Shown in pieces: positions 50,220-63,626 of a DNA stretch of 64,000 nucleotides (position 1 is the first letter of the stretch; every line of letters begins with the position of its first letter). The translations under genes and the position numbers were made by a program. The stretch covers positions 52,095,249 through 52,159,248 of the forward strand of contig OZ038423.1 in assembly GCA_964036155.1 (NCBI GenBank), read 5' to 3'. Below the pieces are notes generated by a model. It saw only the letters and a program-made list of their open reading frames with translations. It had not been told where the DNA came from and searched no databases. The DNA is from Diploscapter coronatus (taxonomy: Eukaryota; Nematoda; Chromadorea; Rhabditida; Rhabditidae).

Positions 50220-52502
50220 TTACATGATGATACCAGGCACGGGAACGTTCGAGGATATGGACTTGTGTGGGAGGACGGACGCTCCGTTCAGATACAGCTC
50301 GTCATTAACCACCTGGAAGGAAAATTCCATTGTTGTTTCAAAATGGAAAACAAGTCAAATTTGCAAAATCCTTACAACTGATATCTGGAAGCATATAATG
50401 AATTTTGAAAACTGTTAACTTTCGCACTATAATTGAAGTATCGCATTAGAAACGAAAATGAGCAAGTTTGTAATGCACCAGTTTTGAGGTTTGATTCAAC
50501 GCCTGATAGAATTAATCCGACTCACGACATCATCTCCCATAACGGACACGTTTTCGATGCGAACCCATCGTCCGATCGTGCACTTCCTGCCGACGATGCT
50601 CTTGTTGATGTAGGAATGGCAGCGGATGACCGAGCCTACAAGGATGGTGCAGTCGCGCAGACACGCACCGTCTTCGATGTGCACCTTCGGACCAATCACC
50701 TGAGGAGTGGCAAAATCAATGAAAATTATTTTTGCGAAAAAGCTGCATACCACATTAGGTCCAATCTTGCAGTCATTACCCACGACAGCAGTCGGATCGA
50801 TGAGCACATTCCCTTTATATTTGTCTTCGCTGCCCAGACTCTTCGGGTCTGTTTGTCTTTTGTATTCCAAATACAAAGTCGTTCCTGAGTGGAAATATTC
50901 AATAAAATATCAGAGAAAACTTTGGACGACTATTTTCAAAGATTTCAAAAATTGTAAAAAATGAAGATGGTGACGAAAGCTTTCCTACCCCTGATGAAAT
51001 CCCGAGGCTGTCCGACATCCATCCAGAAACCAGGCAGAACATAGGCATACAATTCACCGTCAGAAGCCATTTTCGGGAATACCTGATTTTTAGATGCTCT
51101 TTGGATATTTCCTATCATATATTTTTCCACTCTTTCTCTACAGAATAGATTTCTTTCGTTATTTTCATCAAAGGCGAGACTGAAAATCCTAGTTCGGCTT
51201 CAATATCAATTGTTCTTGAGATGAGTTCTCGTTCGTTAAGTTCTTCAAAGCTCTCAATTCACTTTTCATAATCGCAATTTATGTGAAACATAAAGATGCT
51301 TTAAAGTGAATAGTAAAAGTGGAACCATTATTCTGCAACTATAAGCAGTGGAATATGAGAAAGTCTCACCTCCTTCTCGATGCTGGTCGGTTTGAGGGGG
51401 ATTCTGTCGAGGATGGAGGCATTGAACATGTAGAGCCCCGCATTGATCTTGTTTCCGACATAGTCTTGGGGCTTCTCCACGAAGTCGCTGATCTGACCTG
51501 TCGACTCGTTGAAAACTACCACGCCGTATTTCGATGGCTCTTCTACCTGAATTTAGGAATAGCTGGGAAATAAAAATCGTGAATTTTTACCTTCGTGACA
51601 GCGATAGTTCCTTCCCGCCCGCACTTCTTGTGGAAATCGATCATTTCCTGAAAGGGGAACTCGCAAATCACATCGCTGTTCAGCACGAAGAACGGCTCGT
51701 CGCCTTCCAGATAACTCCTAAAATAGCTCGTAGAACTAAAGTAAGTCGATAAAATGAAGGTTTCGAGAGATAAAGTCACGATTAGTAAAGCTGAATTAAA
51801 CCTTGAGAAAAATAGATAAGGATGTCATTTTTCCTTTTGATATGACAATGCTTCAAATACTAATCACAATTGAATATTGAACATTATGATATTAATAATA
51901 AACTGAGAAATGAAATGCTGCCAACCTGGCGAGTGCAAGAGGTCCTGCCGTACCAAGTGGCTCTTCCTCCAACGAGAAAACGAGCTTGACACCGAGTCTC
52001 TCTGCGTAAACACCCATTTCCTGCTCGAGTTGATCTGCTCGGTAACTGAAATTTACTATGCACTGGACGATTTGCAATAGATTGTCAAGATTTGCTACAA
52101 ATTTTGCGACCGTCCTTGCCCGTCTATTACAAATCGTTAAAAACTCAAATACAATTTTCTTATTTAGTTTTCAAATCTAACCTGACAGCCAGAATGAGAG
52201 TATCGACTCCCACAGCAGCGAGAGCCTCCATCTGATGCAGCATCATCGGCTTGTTTGCAAATTCGACCAGCGGTTTCGGTTGCGTTAGGGTCAGGGGACG
52301 GAGCCGCGTGCCTGAATGCATATTTCGAGCAAATTCATAAGAAAATTGTAAAAAGTATTTGTTCCAAATGGAATGACAACAAATGCATACAAATGTATGC
52401 AAATGCGTTTGAAAAACCAACGAAGACAATAACTTTGAACAATATTTCTTCGAAAAAAATTCTAAACATACCATATCCACCGACGAGAATCAACGCCTTC
52501 AT
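50220..52502 (-). CDS. gmppb: Mannose-1-phosphate guanylyltransferase beta (GDP-mannose pyrophosphorylase)
   Basis: Nine exons: 52502..52472, 52311..52182, 52045..51926, 51717..51591, 51546..51370, 51082..50989, 50884..50751, 50699..50526 and 50312..50220 (359 residues, family length 360). The nucleotidyltransferase signature [18 protein letters not shown] is split by intron 1. [28 protein letters not shown] and [12 protein letters not shown] follow; the C-terminal third is a left-handed beta-helix of hexapeptide repeats ([20 protein letters not shown]). The enzyme makes GDP-mannose from mannose-1-phosphate and GTP in the cytosol, feeding N-glycans, dolichol-phosphate-mannose and GPI anchors. 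It lies 650 bp downstream of PIG-S on the same strand. Confidence 0.97.
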
Positions 52503-53151
52503 CCTTCCAGATATTCTCAACCTAGCAATCGCCTAAACAGTTCAAACATTTTGCACGAAAATGAATGCGATTTTGAAATATTGGCTGTGCACCAGTAAGT
52601 GCAAATGCAAATTGGTGAAGGGAAAGTGGCAGATTCGACGGTCAAAATGTTTATTTATTACAGTGGAAAATGAGGAGGGAATGGAAGAGATAAATTGAAT
52701 GAATCACATGAATGAGTGGGAAAACGAAGAGATTGCAGACAAAAACAGATGCACAAAGAAGAATTCTAAATTTCGAGTGATGATAAGAAAAAGGAGTGAA
52801 ATTCACAATAATCTAGGAAACAAAGCCGAAAGTGATTGCAACTCTCGAGTCCGGAATCAAACCATAACTGTGGAAAGGAGAAGCAAACACATCATTGCCA
52901 CGCACCCTTTCTCTCTTCCTCCTTTCCATCCTTCTCCTCTTCTATCTCCAACACTACAGAGTATATGCTTAGCGGAACGACCACTAATCATGCGCCCATT
53001 TTACAACTAAGCAAGTCTAAAAAGAAAAGCAGAAACTCGAATAAATAAAGAAGTAGATCGAATTTGGTTCTTTTTAAATTATAAATAAACAAATCCTGTA
53101 TAAAATTTACACCCGCGTAAATAACATGAGTTTGGCATCAAAAGAATAAGC
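52503..53151. other. Intergenic region between PIG-S and GMPPB
   Basis: About 650 bp between two minus-strand genes. The distance is large for a tight nematode operon but not excluded. No gene or RNA is seen. Confidence 0.5.
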
Positions 53152-55849
53152 CTAGTTGGTTTTGAGTTTGGCGGTTTTGAGCAGGTTTTTGGACAGACCA
53201 ATGGATTCGAGAATCCAGATGAAGACGTCGTAAGCTGCCTTGCAGACGGAGAGGAGAGTGGGCAGGGCAATCGGCAGGTAGATCGCGAAGCGCTCGTCTC
53301 TCGGCATGTAAAGACGGTCCAGCAGAGAGGGGTCGGACAGGGCAGAATCTGCTAGTTCGCGAGCGAGCACAATCTGAAAAGTGAGAATAGGCCAAAAAAT
53401 TTCAAGCTATAAAATTTACCTTGTTCAAATGAGGCGCATTTCCATCTCCCAGTCCCTCTTCAATCAATCGCTTCGCTTCATTCGCCTTTGCAGCGATGTG
53501 CTCCTTTATCGCAATCGTCGTTATGTTCTCGGTCATTTTCTGGAAAATAGCGAGTTTCAGATGAAATTTATTAGATACTGAGATGAGATTTCAATACTCG
53601 AGGCATGATAATATCGAGGTTGAAAAATTCAACTAGTGCTCTGATAGAAATCAATTTCAATTTCAACCCTGAGTCTCTTAAAATATGATTCCAAACGATC
53701 AGCAATGGCGAGACTTCAAAAACTTGCAAGAGTCATACTTTGAGTGCCCTAGTAGCACTAGCAGCCCTCATCGCATTGTCGAGCAGAGCCCTCAGATAAG
53801 CCCTGTTCTTCTCCCACTCGCACAGAGCCACGGCCTCTCGAGTCCAGCCGGCAAGCAGGTCCGAGTCCAGGCCAAGCAACATCCTGCAAATTATTCTCTC
53901 ATTCATTTCACTTCCTTGCTTTCTAGACCTCATTGCATTGATGATCTGTGAATCAGCCTTCTCGTTCTTCGCCAGAATCGCTCCCCATGAAGCCACTGCA
54001 ACCCCATTGCTGTCTTCGCCCTGAAAAATCAAATTCGAAGATAACAATTATGAGCATCTCGTAAAACTAAGGATAATATAAGAACTACTTCGTTGGGAAA
54101 TTCAAAGATTTTTTTGTAATTGAATTTTTTTTCTATAAAGCAATACATTTGATAAACCTTACGTCTTGATCCAGCAGAATGATCGGATCTTCGAAGTCAA
54201 CCACCAGCAATTTGAGAACAGAAGCTCCCAATTCGACTGTATGCAGCTGAGCTTCGACCTGAAATAGAAAAGCAAAGATTCAAAAACAAATGATTTCTCT
54301 CACATCCTTGAGCATCTGATCCATTCCGTTGTGAGAGAGCGTCCACCTGTTCTGCACGTCCTTTTCCAGCAGATGACGCACATCGTAATCCCACAAATGC
54401 TCACTGCTCACCTGGAAGAGATAAATGAAGTAGATTAGAAAATCGTTTATCTACAGTCAGGGAAGTAAATGACTGAACGAGAGTGGCCAGAATGCGAAGA
54501 GACTTGCTGATTCGATTGCAAATGGAGCAGGGAGAGGACAGGGCATCTGGAGAGCCGTGTACATACACAATTTGGACAATATAGTGAGAAGCCAGTGGAA
54601 CTGAGTCCCAGACCAAACGCTTCTGAAAAATGAAAAACGTATTAAAATTGTTGGTTTTTCTAACTTTTGTATTCAGACAAAATATCTCTTCTGTATAAGT
54701 TTTTGATTCAACAACAACTCGGATTAAATTTCAATAGAAGCTTTCAATGTTGAAAATGCACCTGATGAGAAAGAGGTAGAATGGCGATCTGATGCGGCTG
54801 CATGTGCTGGCGGAGATCGCGACGCACGATGTTGTTCAGATGAGGAATGTCCACCAGAATCTGCAATATGAAAAAATCAGATCAAATTTGGAATAAGAAT
54901 GTACTTTGCGGGAAAATCAAAATCTAACTTGAACATTTCTTTGTCATTCGAATGAAAATACATCTCACTCAATGTATTGTCATTTCGATTTTTCTGAAAA
55001 ATGAACTCGGGTCAAATTTTGAATTCGCTCACATCCCAAACTGTTTCGTAGAGCCGATTCAGCATCTTCTCTTTGTCCGTGTCCTTTTCTGGTAACTGAA
55101 TGAATGCGCAGTGGGAAGAAGACAGATGAACCTGAAAATTGAATTTTATCAAGAAATATTAAAACTAAAAAACTCATACAGTAGTTGCCGAAAATAGCGT
55201 CCATTTGCTGGGAGGAACGAGCACGACACAGGCATGCAATTCCTCCTTCTCTGTCTGAGCCTCTCTCCACAACTCCTCCTCTGCAGTTTCCACAGATCTA
55301 AAAAGCTTTGTCATTGACTTCATTCATTCCTTCTCTTTACTGGACAATATGTGTCTCAGCAGTCCAAGTGATAGTCAGCGGTCGGACAACTTCAGCTCCG
55401 ATCAATCTGTCCATCACTGACTCTACTATCGAATCCAACTCCTTTTCATTCACATCCGAAGTGCGCACGAAATGGACTCTGAAGTTCATCAATTTGACTC
55501 CACATTCTAATTCGATAAACTATAAACTAACTAAAATAGCAAGCTTCATACTGTAAAATTTCAAAACAAAATTTATGAAATTAAAAAAATTATGAACTAA
55601 AATATTGCGCGATATGGATCTTTGACTCAATTGAAACAAAACTGACGAGAAAAATGAGAAATAACTCGTGACTAACCGAATATTGAAGTCGATGGTATAT
55701 GTCTCTGGCAGAACGTCGAAAGGCACTCGCTCGATGTCGGTGGTAACCCACCAGATGGGCAGAGCGATGCTGCACACAATCAGCAAGTAGACCAGGGCTG
55801 ACATGCGACGCATGGGAAGCTCTTTGAACATGTACTCGCGGGAGGCATC
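53152..55849 (-). CDS. pigs: PIG-S, GPI transamidase complex subunit
   Basis: Exons are 55849..55677, 55478..55341, 55297..55180, 55131..55033, 54860..54762, 54622..54455, 54411..54304, 54258..54163, 54020..53929, 53883..53739, 53539..53420 and 53373..53152. From the ATG at 55831 this is 519 residues (human PIGS 555). An N-terminal membrane segment (MSALVYLLIVCSIALPIWWV) and a C-terminal one (FAIYLPIALPTLLSV) flank a large luminal domain. ALSDPSLLDRLYMPRDERFA matches the family block before the last membrane span. PIG-S is part of the ER complex that attaches GPI anchors. The reading frame is open upstream of 55831, and an in-phase exon 55968..55894 (IESLLFGKREKKP...) may extend the N-terminus. 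Confidence 0.9.
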
Positions 55850-55893
55850 CTAGAAAAATAGACTGTTTGAAGATACTCAGGAGAACAACTCAC

Positions 55894-55968
55894 AGGCAAT
55901 TTAGCGACAAGTTCATTCAGACTTGCCGTGGGTTTTTTTTCTCTCTTTCCGAACAGAAGCGACTCGAT
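55894..55968 (-). CDS. Possible N-terminal extension exon of PIG-S
   Basis: A 75-bp phase 0-0 exon with acceptor AAATTTAG and donor GTGAGT codes IESLLFGKREKKPTASLNEL and a few more residues, and joins in frame to DASREYMFKELP of the next exon. It has no ATG, so it needs a further upstream exon that I could not connect in phase. Confidence 0.45.
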
Positions 55969-56036
55969 CTAAATTTAGTGAAATTCGAATCACTCTTCAT
56001 TGTCTTTGAAGAAAACTTTTGCAGAAAGAGGAGGAA

Positions 56037-56122
56037 GGATACCCCCGCGAGATTAGCCACTGTGCTCTGCCGGTCTCTGCACCATGTATTTCATATTGCG
56101 CTCTTCGCGGATACACGTCCTC
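56037..56122 (-). repeat. ~90-bp dispersed repeat, copy B
   Basis: On the minus strand this reads GTATCCGCGAAGAGCGCAAT and on to TGGTGCAGAGAC, GCAGAGCAC, TGGCTAAT and CGCGGGGGTA, clearly homologous to 5765-5852, with a short deletion before TGGCTAAT. It lies between the unresolved exons and PIG-S. Confidence 0.6.
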
Positions 56123-56180
56123 TCCCTCAGCAAAAGTCTTTTCAAAGATAATGAAGAGTAAGTGTGCAAGAGATGAAAAC

Positions 56181-56649
56181 CTTGTCCTTGATCAGCCCCA
56201 TTTCGAGTTCTGAGCCAGTCAATCAGCGAGCCAAAATCCTGAAATGAATACCTTGCCATCGAATAAAATCGTATTGCTGATCCAAAACTCAAAAGTTATC
56301 TTCAATGCTACAAAAAGCAACATCAAGTCACGAATAATCGCTGACTTCGACGATCTTTTCACAACGAAGTTAGTTTATTTCTAGGAGCCTGAGTATCGAA
56401 TACTTTAACCAACATTTAAAAATTTCACGAGTTATGCACATTTCCTAACTGCATGAGCGATCATAAACACGAATTTACTTCTTGGAATGGACAAATAGCT
56501 TTATCAAAATATCTACCTTGACAGAAGCTGCTGGTTTGCCCAGGAAAAAGATTCCGATAGTGGAAATGCAGGAAATGACGTAAATGACTCGAATCAACTG
56601 ATCCAGATGCATAAAATGGAGCTCAGGAACGAAGGGGCATCCGAGGCAA
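56181..56649 (-). CDS. Unresolved pair of exons coding a membrane segment
   Basis: Exons 56649..56517 and 56238..56181 join in phase. They code CLGCPFVPELHFMHLDQLIR, a hydrophobic stretch (VIYVISCISTIGIFFLG) and DFGSLIDWLRTRNGADQGQ. Acceptors TTTTCAG and TTTCAG and donor GTAGAT are good; the last donor (GTTTTC) is weak. The phase does not fit the exon at 55968. They may belong to an own small membrane-protein gene or to the upstream end of PIG-S. I do not recognise the protein. Confidence 0.4.
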
Positions 56650-57425
56650 CTGAAAATGGAGTAAATTTTTGAATTAAGCAATAGTTAAATATATTCAAAT
56701 AGATACGCTTGGTTAACACAAACCACATAAATAATACTTATCAAAAATGCCTGTTTATTTACAAAATTTATTCTCGTTGAAATGTGAATATTCGAAATTG
56801 TGAAGTAGAAACTGAGGGGTTTACAATGTAAATACAGATCTGTATTGAATTGTGGGATTGATTATCTGTGACGAATTTGGACAAGTGATTTGGTGTGGGG
56901 ACTGCGAATGCAGAAAGAGAAGAGAAAAGAAGGAAGAGAAAGAATTCCTGCAGATGAATTACCACAAAAAATTACTAGAAAGAAGAAAAAACATAAGAAT
57001 ATCCCGTTTTCAAGTGAACAAATTATAAGTCAATTAAACTAATAATTACAAATTACAATAAACCTAAAGAATGAAAGAAGCAGTGAAACACTTCAGAAAT
57101 GAAAATACTGGTTAAATTCGAAGTTGGAAGATCACAAAGAAAATGAATCACAACGAGAGAAATGAATGAATTGTCGTTTGAAATTGCAAATAAATATTAC
57201 GAGAGAAAATACATGAATCGCACCGCAAAACGAATGAAAGAATAAATGCAAACAATGCTGGTTGTGAATTGAAGTCATGAAGTACTCGTATTTGGAAGAA
57301 AAACTGCTGTAGATGAAAAGCTATGAAAGAGTGGTTGTGATTTGATGAATGACGAGATAAGAACGGGGAAATGATTACCTACTGATTCCAAACGAATGAA
57401 TGACTGGGTCTGCTCGGGCTTTAGG
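56650..57425. other. Intergenic region
   Basis: AT-rich sequence between the unresolved exons and the last tetraspanin exon. An open frame on the minus strand at 56768-56965 begins with a hydrophobic signal-like stretch (MVIHLQEFFLFLLFSSLSAF), but I found no convincing donor. Confidence 0.4.
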
Positions 57426-59617
57426 CTAGTGAGTGTAGTACCATTTGGCACGTTGCGCGAAGATATCCGATTTAAGATTTTGTGCGAAGCAGATCCCGAG
57501 GAACTGAAAGTGGAATAATTATTCGTTTCTACAAAACTCATCTACAGGGTGCGCAAAAAACTCGAACCGAAAAATATACAAAGTGGCCCATTAACCATGG
57601 CCTCACTTATTCATTACATAGCGGAAAATTCATTTAAAATTGATGTTTCACACAATTTTTTTCTGGACTCAATAAAAACATATTTCGAAGTTAACATTTC
57701 AGTCGTTTTCTGTGATAATATAACAAAAATGATGTAAAAATTGTTTGATATTTCCAGTGCACAGGGCTATAATTGTGGTTTATTCTGTATATTTCAAAAG
57801 TATAACTAGTCCAGAATAAAATATTTTTTCTAAGAACGTTAATCTCAAGACTCCAGATTTTGGCAATCCAAAATAATGTTTCCACTTCATTGTGAATGCA
57901 ATTCTTAGTTCCAAGTTTAATTTTAAATCGACCTATACTCTTTGCGCTCCCTTTCAAATCTCAAGCCGTGTTTGAATGTAGTCGATTAAAAGAATAGCAA
58001 CATTACAGCAAAATTGAAATGTTTTAGAATGTGCTTTTGTCTCATGGTGAATTATATGTTTCACATCTATAATAAAACTTAAAAAAAACCTGAATGATAG
58101 CAGCAACAACGAGACAAATGCCGACGAGGAAGACGTTGTTGCTGAGCCAGAGCTGCAGTTTGGGCAGACAGCCCTCTGTGTAGATGGGCGAGCCTGTCGA
58201 GTGCATCACTTGCTCCTCAAGACATATATACGTTGTCAAAAGCAAAAGCAATCAACCTACTTTCAAACGAACCCCATGCCCACAATAGAAGTTCTTGAAC
58301 ATAGTCTCGCTGCTGTTCACGCAGCACGAAAATGGCACTCCACCTGCTTCTGGACTTTGCACCTGAAAGGAGGAAATAACCACGAATGAATTAAAAATTG
58401 CGAATTTTTAGAGTTCTGGTTAATCTAGAAAAAAACATTCTGGAGATAAATTATAGAAGAAGGAAAAAAGAAGTGAAGAAAGAAGGCATGCAGAGTAGAG
58501 CTTGGAGGAAGGATTTACCGTAGTTTCAACCTCCTTATCATTCCCGCCCTTTTTTAGAAAATAGCAGGGAAAGAGAAAAGGGAGTGGAAACTGCAAGAGG
58601 TCGGAGGAAGTTAACTTAATAAAGTATACGAACATGTAGCTAGCTAATTCATGATTTTCGCCAAATTTAACGAAGAAATGATTTCTAGAAAAACTCCTTC
58701 CCTACCTTTTTGGAAGCGATGGCGAAGTAAGTGTTTCTTTCCCAGTCATTGGCGTCCTCGATCCCACAGCACTTCCAGGTCTCCTGCATCGTGTCGATCA
58801 GCACCTGCAGATCGGGGTCGTCCCTGTAGCCGACCACCACGTCGTTCAGCAGATTCCTGATGTACACGTCCAGCTGGTCTCGGCAGGCATAGGCAAACAC
58901 TGCGCCTGCGAACTCCGCAATCAGCAGTAGGCCTAGCAGAGTCGAGTAAAACGTCAGGAATGACGTGTTCTCGCGCAGAGAGCCAACACAGCCACTGAAG
59001 CCTGAAAAGGGAAAGGAATAAATCAATCATTCAACAAAGAATGACTTGCCTATGAGAAAGGTGATCAACCCAGCGATCAGGACGAGTAGTGAAGGATCCA
59101 AATAGAACTTTGAGGCCTGAAAATAGTGGGACGATTGAAAATGCTTGACAGGAAAAACGCACTTTATTGATATGGCTGTAGATGTTGTTCTTCTCGATCT
59201 GCGCCCAGGTGCCGATGAGAAGCAGCCCGAACCCAATCAAGAAGAAGAGCACGTTGAAGCTGAACACGCTGTACTTCACGCAGCACGAGATCTCCGACTC
59301 CCCACCTGCGCCCACCACATAACGCACGTTCTGAAAATGGATAAATGAAGGAAAGGAGATTGGCGGCGCGATTCATCGATATGAATCTCGCCTAGACAAT
59401 TTGTAGATTTTGGAGAGATCGATAGTGAATTTGCCTATTTTAGCCTGATGAACTGAGGCTCTAGATGTCCAGGTATCAAAAGTCTTACCCTTCAAAAGTC
59501 ACAAAATAGAAGAACATGTTTGGTAAATTGATTGGAAACTTGGGAATGATGACCAACCCTGTGTGGACGCGATCCGGGCGGATACCTGTTCCTGGGCCGA
59601 ACTGCCTGGCTAGCCAT
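57426..59617 (-). CDS. Tetraspanin, TspanC8 type
   Basis: Seven exons: 59617..59558, 59330..59163, 59116..59050, 59001..58706, 58362..58261, 58215..58090 and 57503..57426 (298 residues). There are four membrane segments (starting VFSFNVLFFLIGFGLLLIG and ending VGICLVVAAIIQFLGICF). The large extracellular loop contains KCCG, PFSCC, YCGHG and EGCL, eight cysteines in all, as in the TspanC8 group (mammalian TSPAN5/14/17). That group escorts the metalloprotease ADAM10; a similar role is inferred. The C-terminus is AQNLKSDIFAQRAKWYYTH. Intron 59002..59049 has the donor AG|GCAAGT. A TTTCAG at about 59737 could be a trans-splice site. It is divergent from the ferredoxin gene. Confidence 0.92.
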
Positions 59618-60029
59618 CAGGCCCGTTTCTCTCTGCTGTCCTGTTCTTCCTCTTCTTGCCCGAAACCTCCCACAATCCAGACAGTCCAGCAAATCACTCG
59701 TCAACCCGTTTCTCCGTTTTTCGTTCGATTTATCTGAAACGTAACAATATTTTGAAGGAATCGGCATGGAGCGGGTGGTGCACACGATGCCTCAGGTAAG
59801 CAAGGACGCGATAAATTACTAAAAATCAGCAAAATTGCGGAAGATTGACGGCAATTACCGAAAATGAATCAGCTCACATGGAGCGAGGAATACAGCCACG
59901 CCCACTTTGCAAAACTGCAAAACGCTCGCAGGGCTCATTATTGAGTCTCCTTTCAAAGTGTTTTCGCTGAAAAGTTTTAAAAGCTTCCATTTATTTTTTG
60001 ATTTTTTCAATTATTTCACGTCGATGCAG
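59618..60029. promoter_or_regulatory. Short divergent promoter between tetraspanin and ferredoxin genes
   Basis: Only about 410 bp separate the two start codons. A plus-strand mini-exon candidate at 59766-59795 (MERVVHTMPQ, donor GTAAGC) lies within it and joins in phase 0 to the ferredoxin ATG, so an alternative upstream start is possible. Confidence 0.5.
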
Positions 60030-61278
<1,249 letters not shown>

Positions 61279-61845
61279 TGGAGCGATTCATTCGAGCAGA
61301 TAGACATGTAGATTATGCTCAACACAACGTGCGATTTAATGCATCGAGTTGCAATGTCGCTTCAAATCAAATTCTACGATCCTTTTGGAAAGTGCAAGAC
61401 TATTTTAATTTGAGCTTCAGCTTCTTACCAATTGATTTGGAGCGATAGTGGGTAGTTTTTAGAAATTATTTTAGCGATTTCTGTAGTTCTAGGAAGGAAT
61501 TATTTTGTTACATTTTAAAATTCTTTTCTAGGCTTTCTTGTATAATAAATCGGGTATAAGCGAATAAAAATTAAATTTTGAAGATACAGAATACTTTCTT
61601 TGAAAAACTTTTGAAAATTATAATGAAACGACTTCCAGTTTACTTTTGACTAAACGAATGCACGATACCACATTAATTTTCGATATGTCCACAAAATCTT
61701 TTCCTTCTCCAAGAAGCATTTGTGCATCTGGTACTTTCTTCCCTCTCTTTCTCCTTCTCTCCCTCTAAACTCTTTCTTCCCGGTCATTCATAGTCAGTTT
61801 ACACTCTGGAATGTCTTTGTCTCTGGCAGCTTCTCTATTCTCCTA
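61279..61845. other. Intergenic region
   Basis: About 570 bp: the ferredoxin 3'UTR with AATAAA at 61544, then a C/T-rich lead into the next gene, with a GGCAG acceptor-like site at about 61829. Confidence 0.5.
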
Positions 61846-63626
61846 ATGCCCTCCCTTCCCCTCCTCTATATTGTCCTGCTCCTTCCCCTGTTCTGTTTTG
61901 CTTCTGATGACCCTTCCATAACATTCGAGGAGCTGTATTTGTGGGGGAAGAATGAATACACGGCAGGCAACTGGCCTGACTGCGTCGCCTATATGCGCAA
62001 GGCCATCGAGGATTTTAGGTTAGAAATATCGAATGAATTACACATTGATTGTCAATGGTTCAGGTACTTGGAAGACGAATCAGCGGACTGCAGGAAGAAA
62101 TGCACGACTCAGGTCGAGAAGGGCGGGGAGTCGAGGTTGAGCAGAATGCACGAGATCAGCGAGAAGGCTCTGTGCATACTCAGGTGCAAAAGGGACAGAT
62201 TCACAGGTACTTTTTCCTGCATATTTTTTTTCGGGAAAAAAACCGCGTCTTATTGCCTTCTGGTATAGATGAATTCGAAGTAGCCTGAAGGCAGAGAATA
62301 CTTTTGAGCAAAAAACTCGATTTTTGTTACATATCTTTTCGGTGTACTTTTTCTCCAACATTAAGCTAGACTAATCTTTTAGTACCTCGCACCTCTATTA
62401 TTTACGAACCATCTTTGTTTCATCGCCTATATTTCTTTTCAGAACGACGCCCACATCTTCGGAAAATGGCAAATTACTACGATTTCCAGGAGAGGAAACC
62501 GTACGAATATCTGCATATTTGCTACTGGAATGTAAGTCTAGCAATCATTCAATCAATTATGAAGTGTGATGTTCATTTTTTCAGAGAAAAATGTTGGACA
62601 AAGCCGTGTCTGCTGCGTACACTTTTCTCGTCAAAAATCCCGACCACGAACGAGTTCTGGAGGGATTGACATTCTACATGAAACAGCCTGGATACAAGGA
62701 GGAAATGCTGGTCGATGAATTGCGGTCCGAATATGAGGTAGGGAAATTTATGGTATTTCGATCGAAAATTGTTTATTTGATTATCTTGAATGAAAAGGCA
62801 AGGATAAAATTTATAAAACGCGAAGTAAAAAGGAAGACTATTTTAACTTTCGGAGAAAATTGATATCAAACTGGGAATTTCTTACATTACTGCTAAGTTC
62901 TGTAGACGTACAATTGGATATGTTTGTGCCTCTTTCTAAACACTCCCAATTTGAGAAGCGATTCATTGGCGCAGTAGCAGCCTACGATGAAGAATCGTGG
63001 GGTGTTTGCGTGGACGAAATGGAGGCTTCGCTGCAGAAATTGATGATGGAAGACGAGAAATGCAGATTCGTCTGTGAGGACAAACTCGACTGGAGCTCTG
63101 TCGACGCCAATCCCGAAATCGATATTCTATTCACCAGTAAGAAACTTTATATTTTATTAAGATGCATGCTGTCAGACACCTTGATAAATTATCCTATTGA
63201 ATTTTGAAAGAGTTTCCTGTTTATGAAATGAATGTTAAATTTTAAGTTTATTTACGCTCGAATTCACAAAATTATTTATTCATCATCGAGAATTTAAAAT
63301 TATCGTGTGAACCTTTCAAGAGAACGTCGCATAAATTGAGTGAAATTTGATATGCCTTAATTTTTTTATGAAGATCAAACTTTATTTTATCTCAAGTGAG
63401 CTTCATTTTTCTTTCTTTTTCATATTGATGGATACGAATATAACTACGAAAAATTAGCGTGATCAAATTCACAAAAAGGAATAGTTAACCAATTCAGGCA
63501 TGTACGCTTCTATTCTTCGCTGCCAGCACAACTGTCTCTACAAGCTGACGATGGTGAATGGACACAAGATCGGTGACAGTCCCATTGCAGCTCACTACGA
63601 ATATCTTCACTTCTGTCAATACAAAT
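61846..63626 (+). CDS. Leprecan-family protein (CRTAP / prolyl 3-hydroxylase type), 3' part outside window
   Basis: Exons are 61846..62018, 62064..62206, 62443..62531, 62585..62737, 62956..63136 and 63498..63626, in phase. The signal peptide is MPSLPLLYIVLLLPLFCFAS. It is followed by FEELYLWGKNEYTAGNWPDC, YLEDESADCRKKC, YEYLHICYWNRK, a repeat-like helical region and ILRCQHNCLYKL with YEYLHFCQYK. Paired Cys-containing TPR-like units of this kind define the N-terminal half of CRTAP, P3H1-3 and SC65, ER proteins that modify or escort collagen. Whether this one has the C-terminal 2-oxoglutarate dioxygenase domain cannot be seen. The acceptor at 62956 could instead be 62959. Downstream sequence to 64000 shows no further exon I can place. 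Confidence 0.85.
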
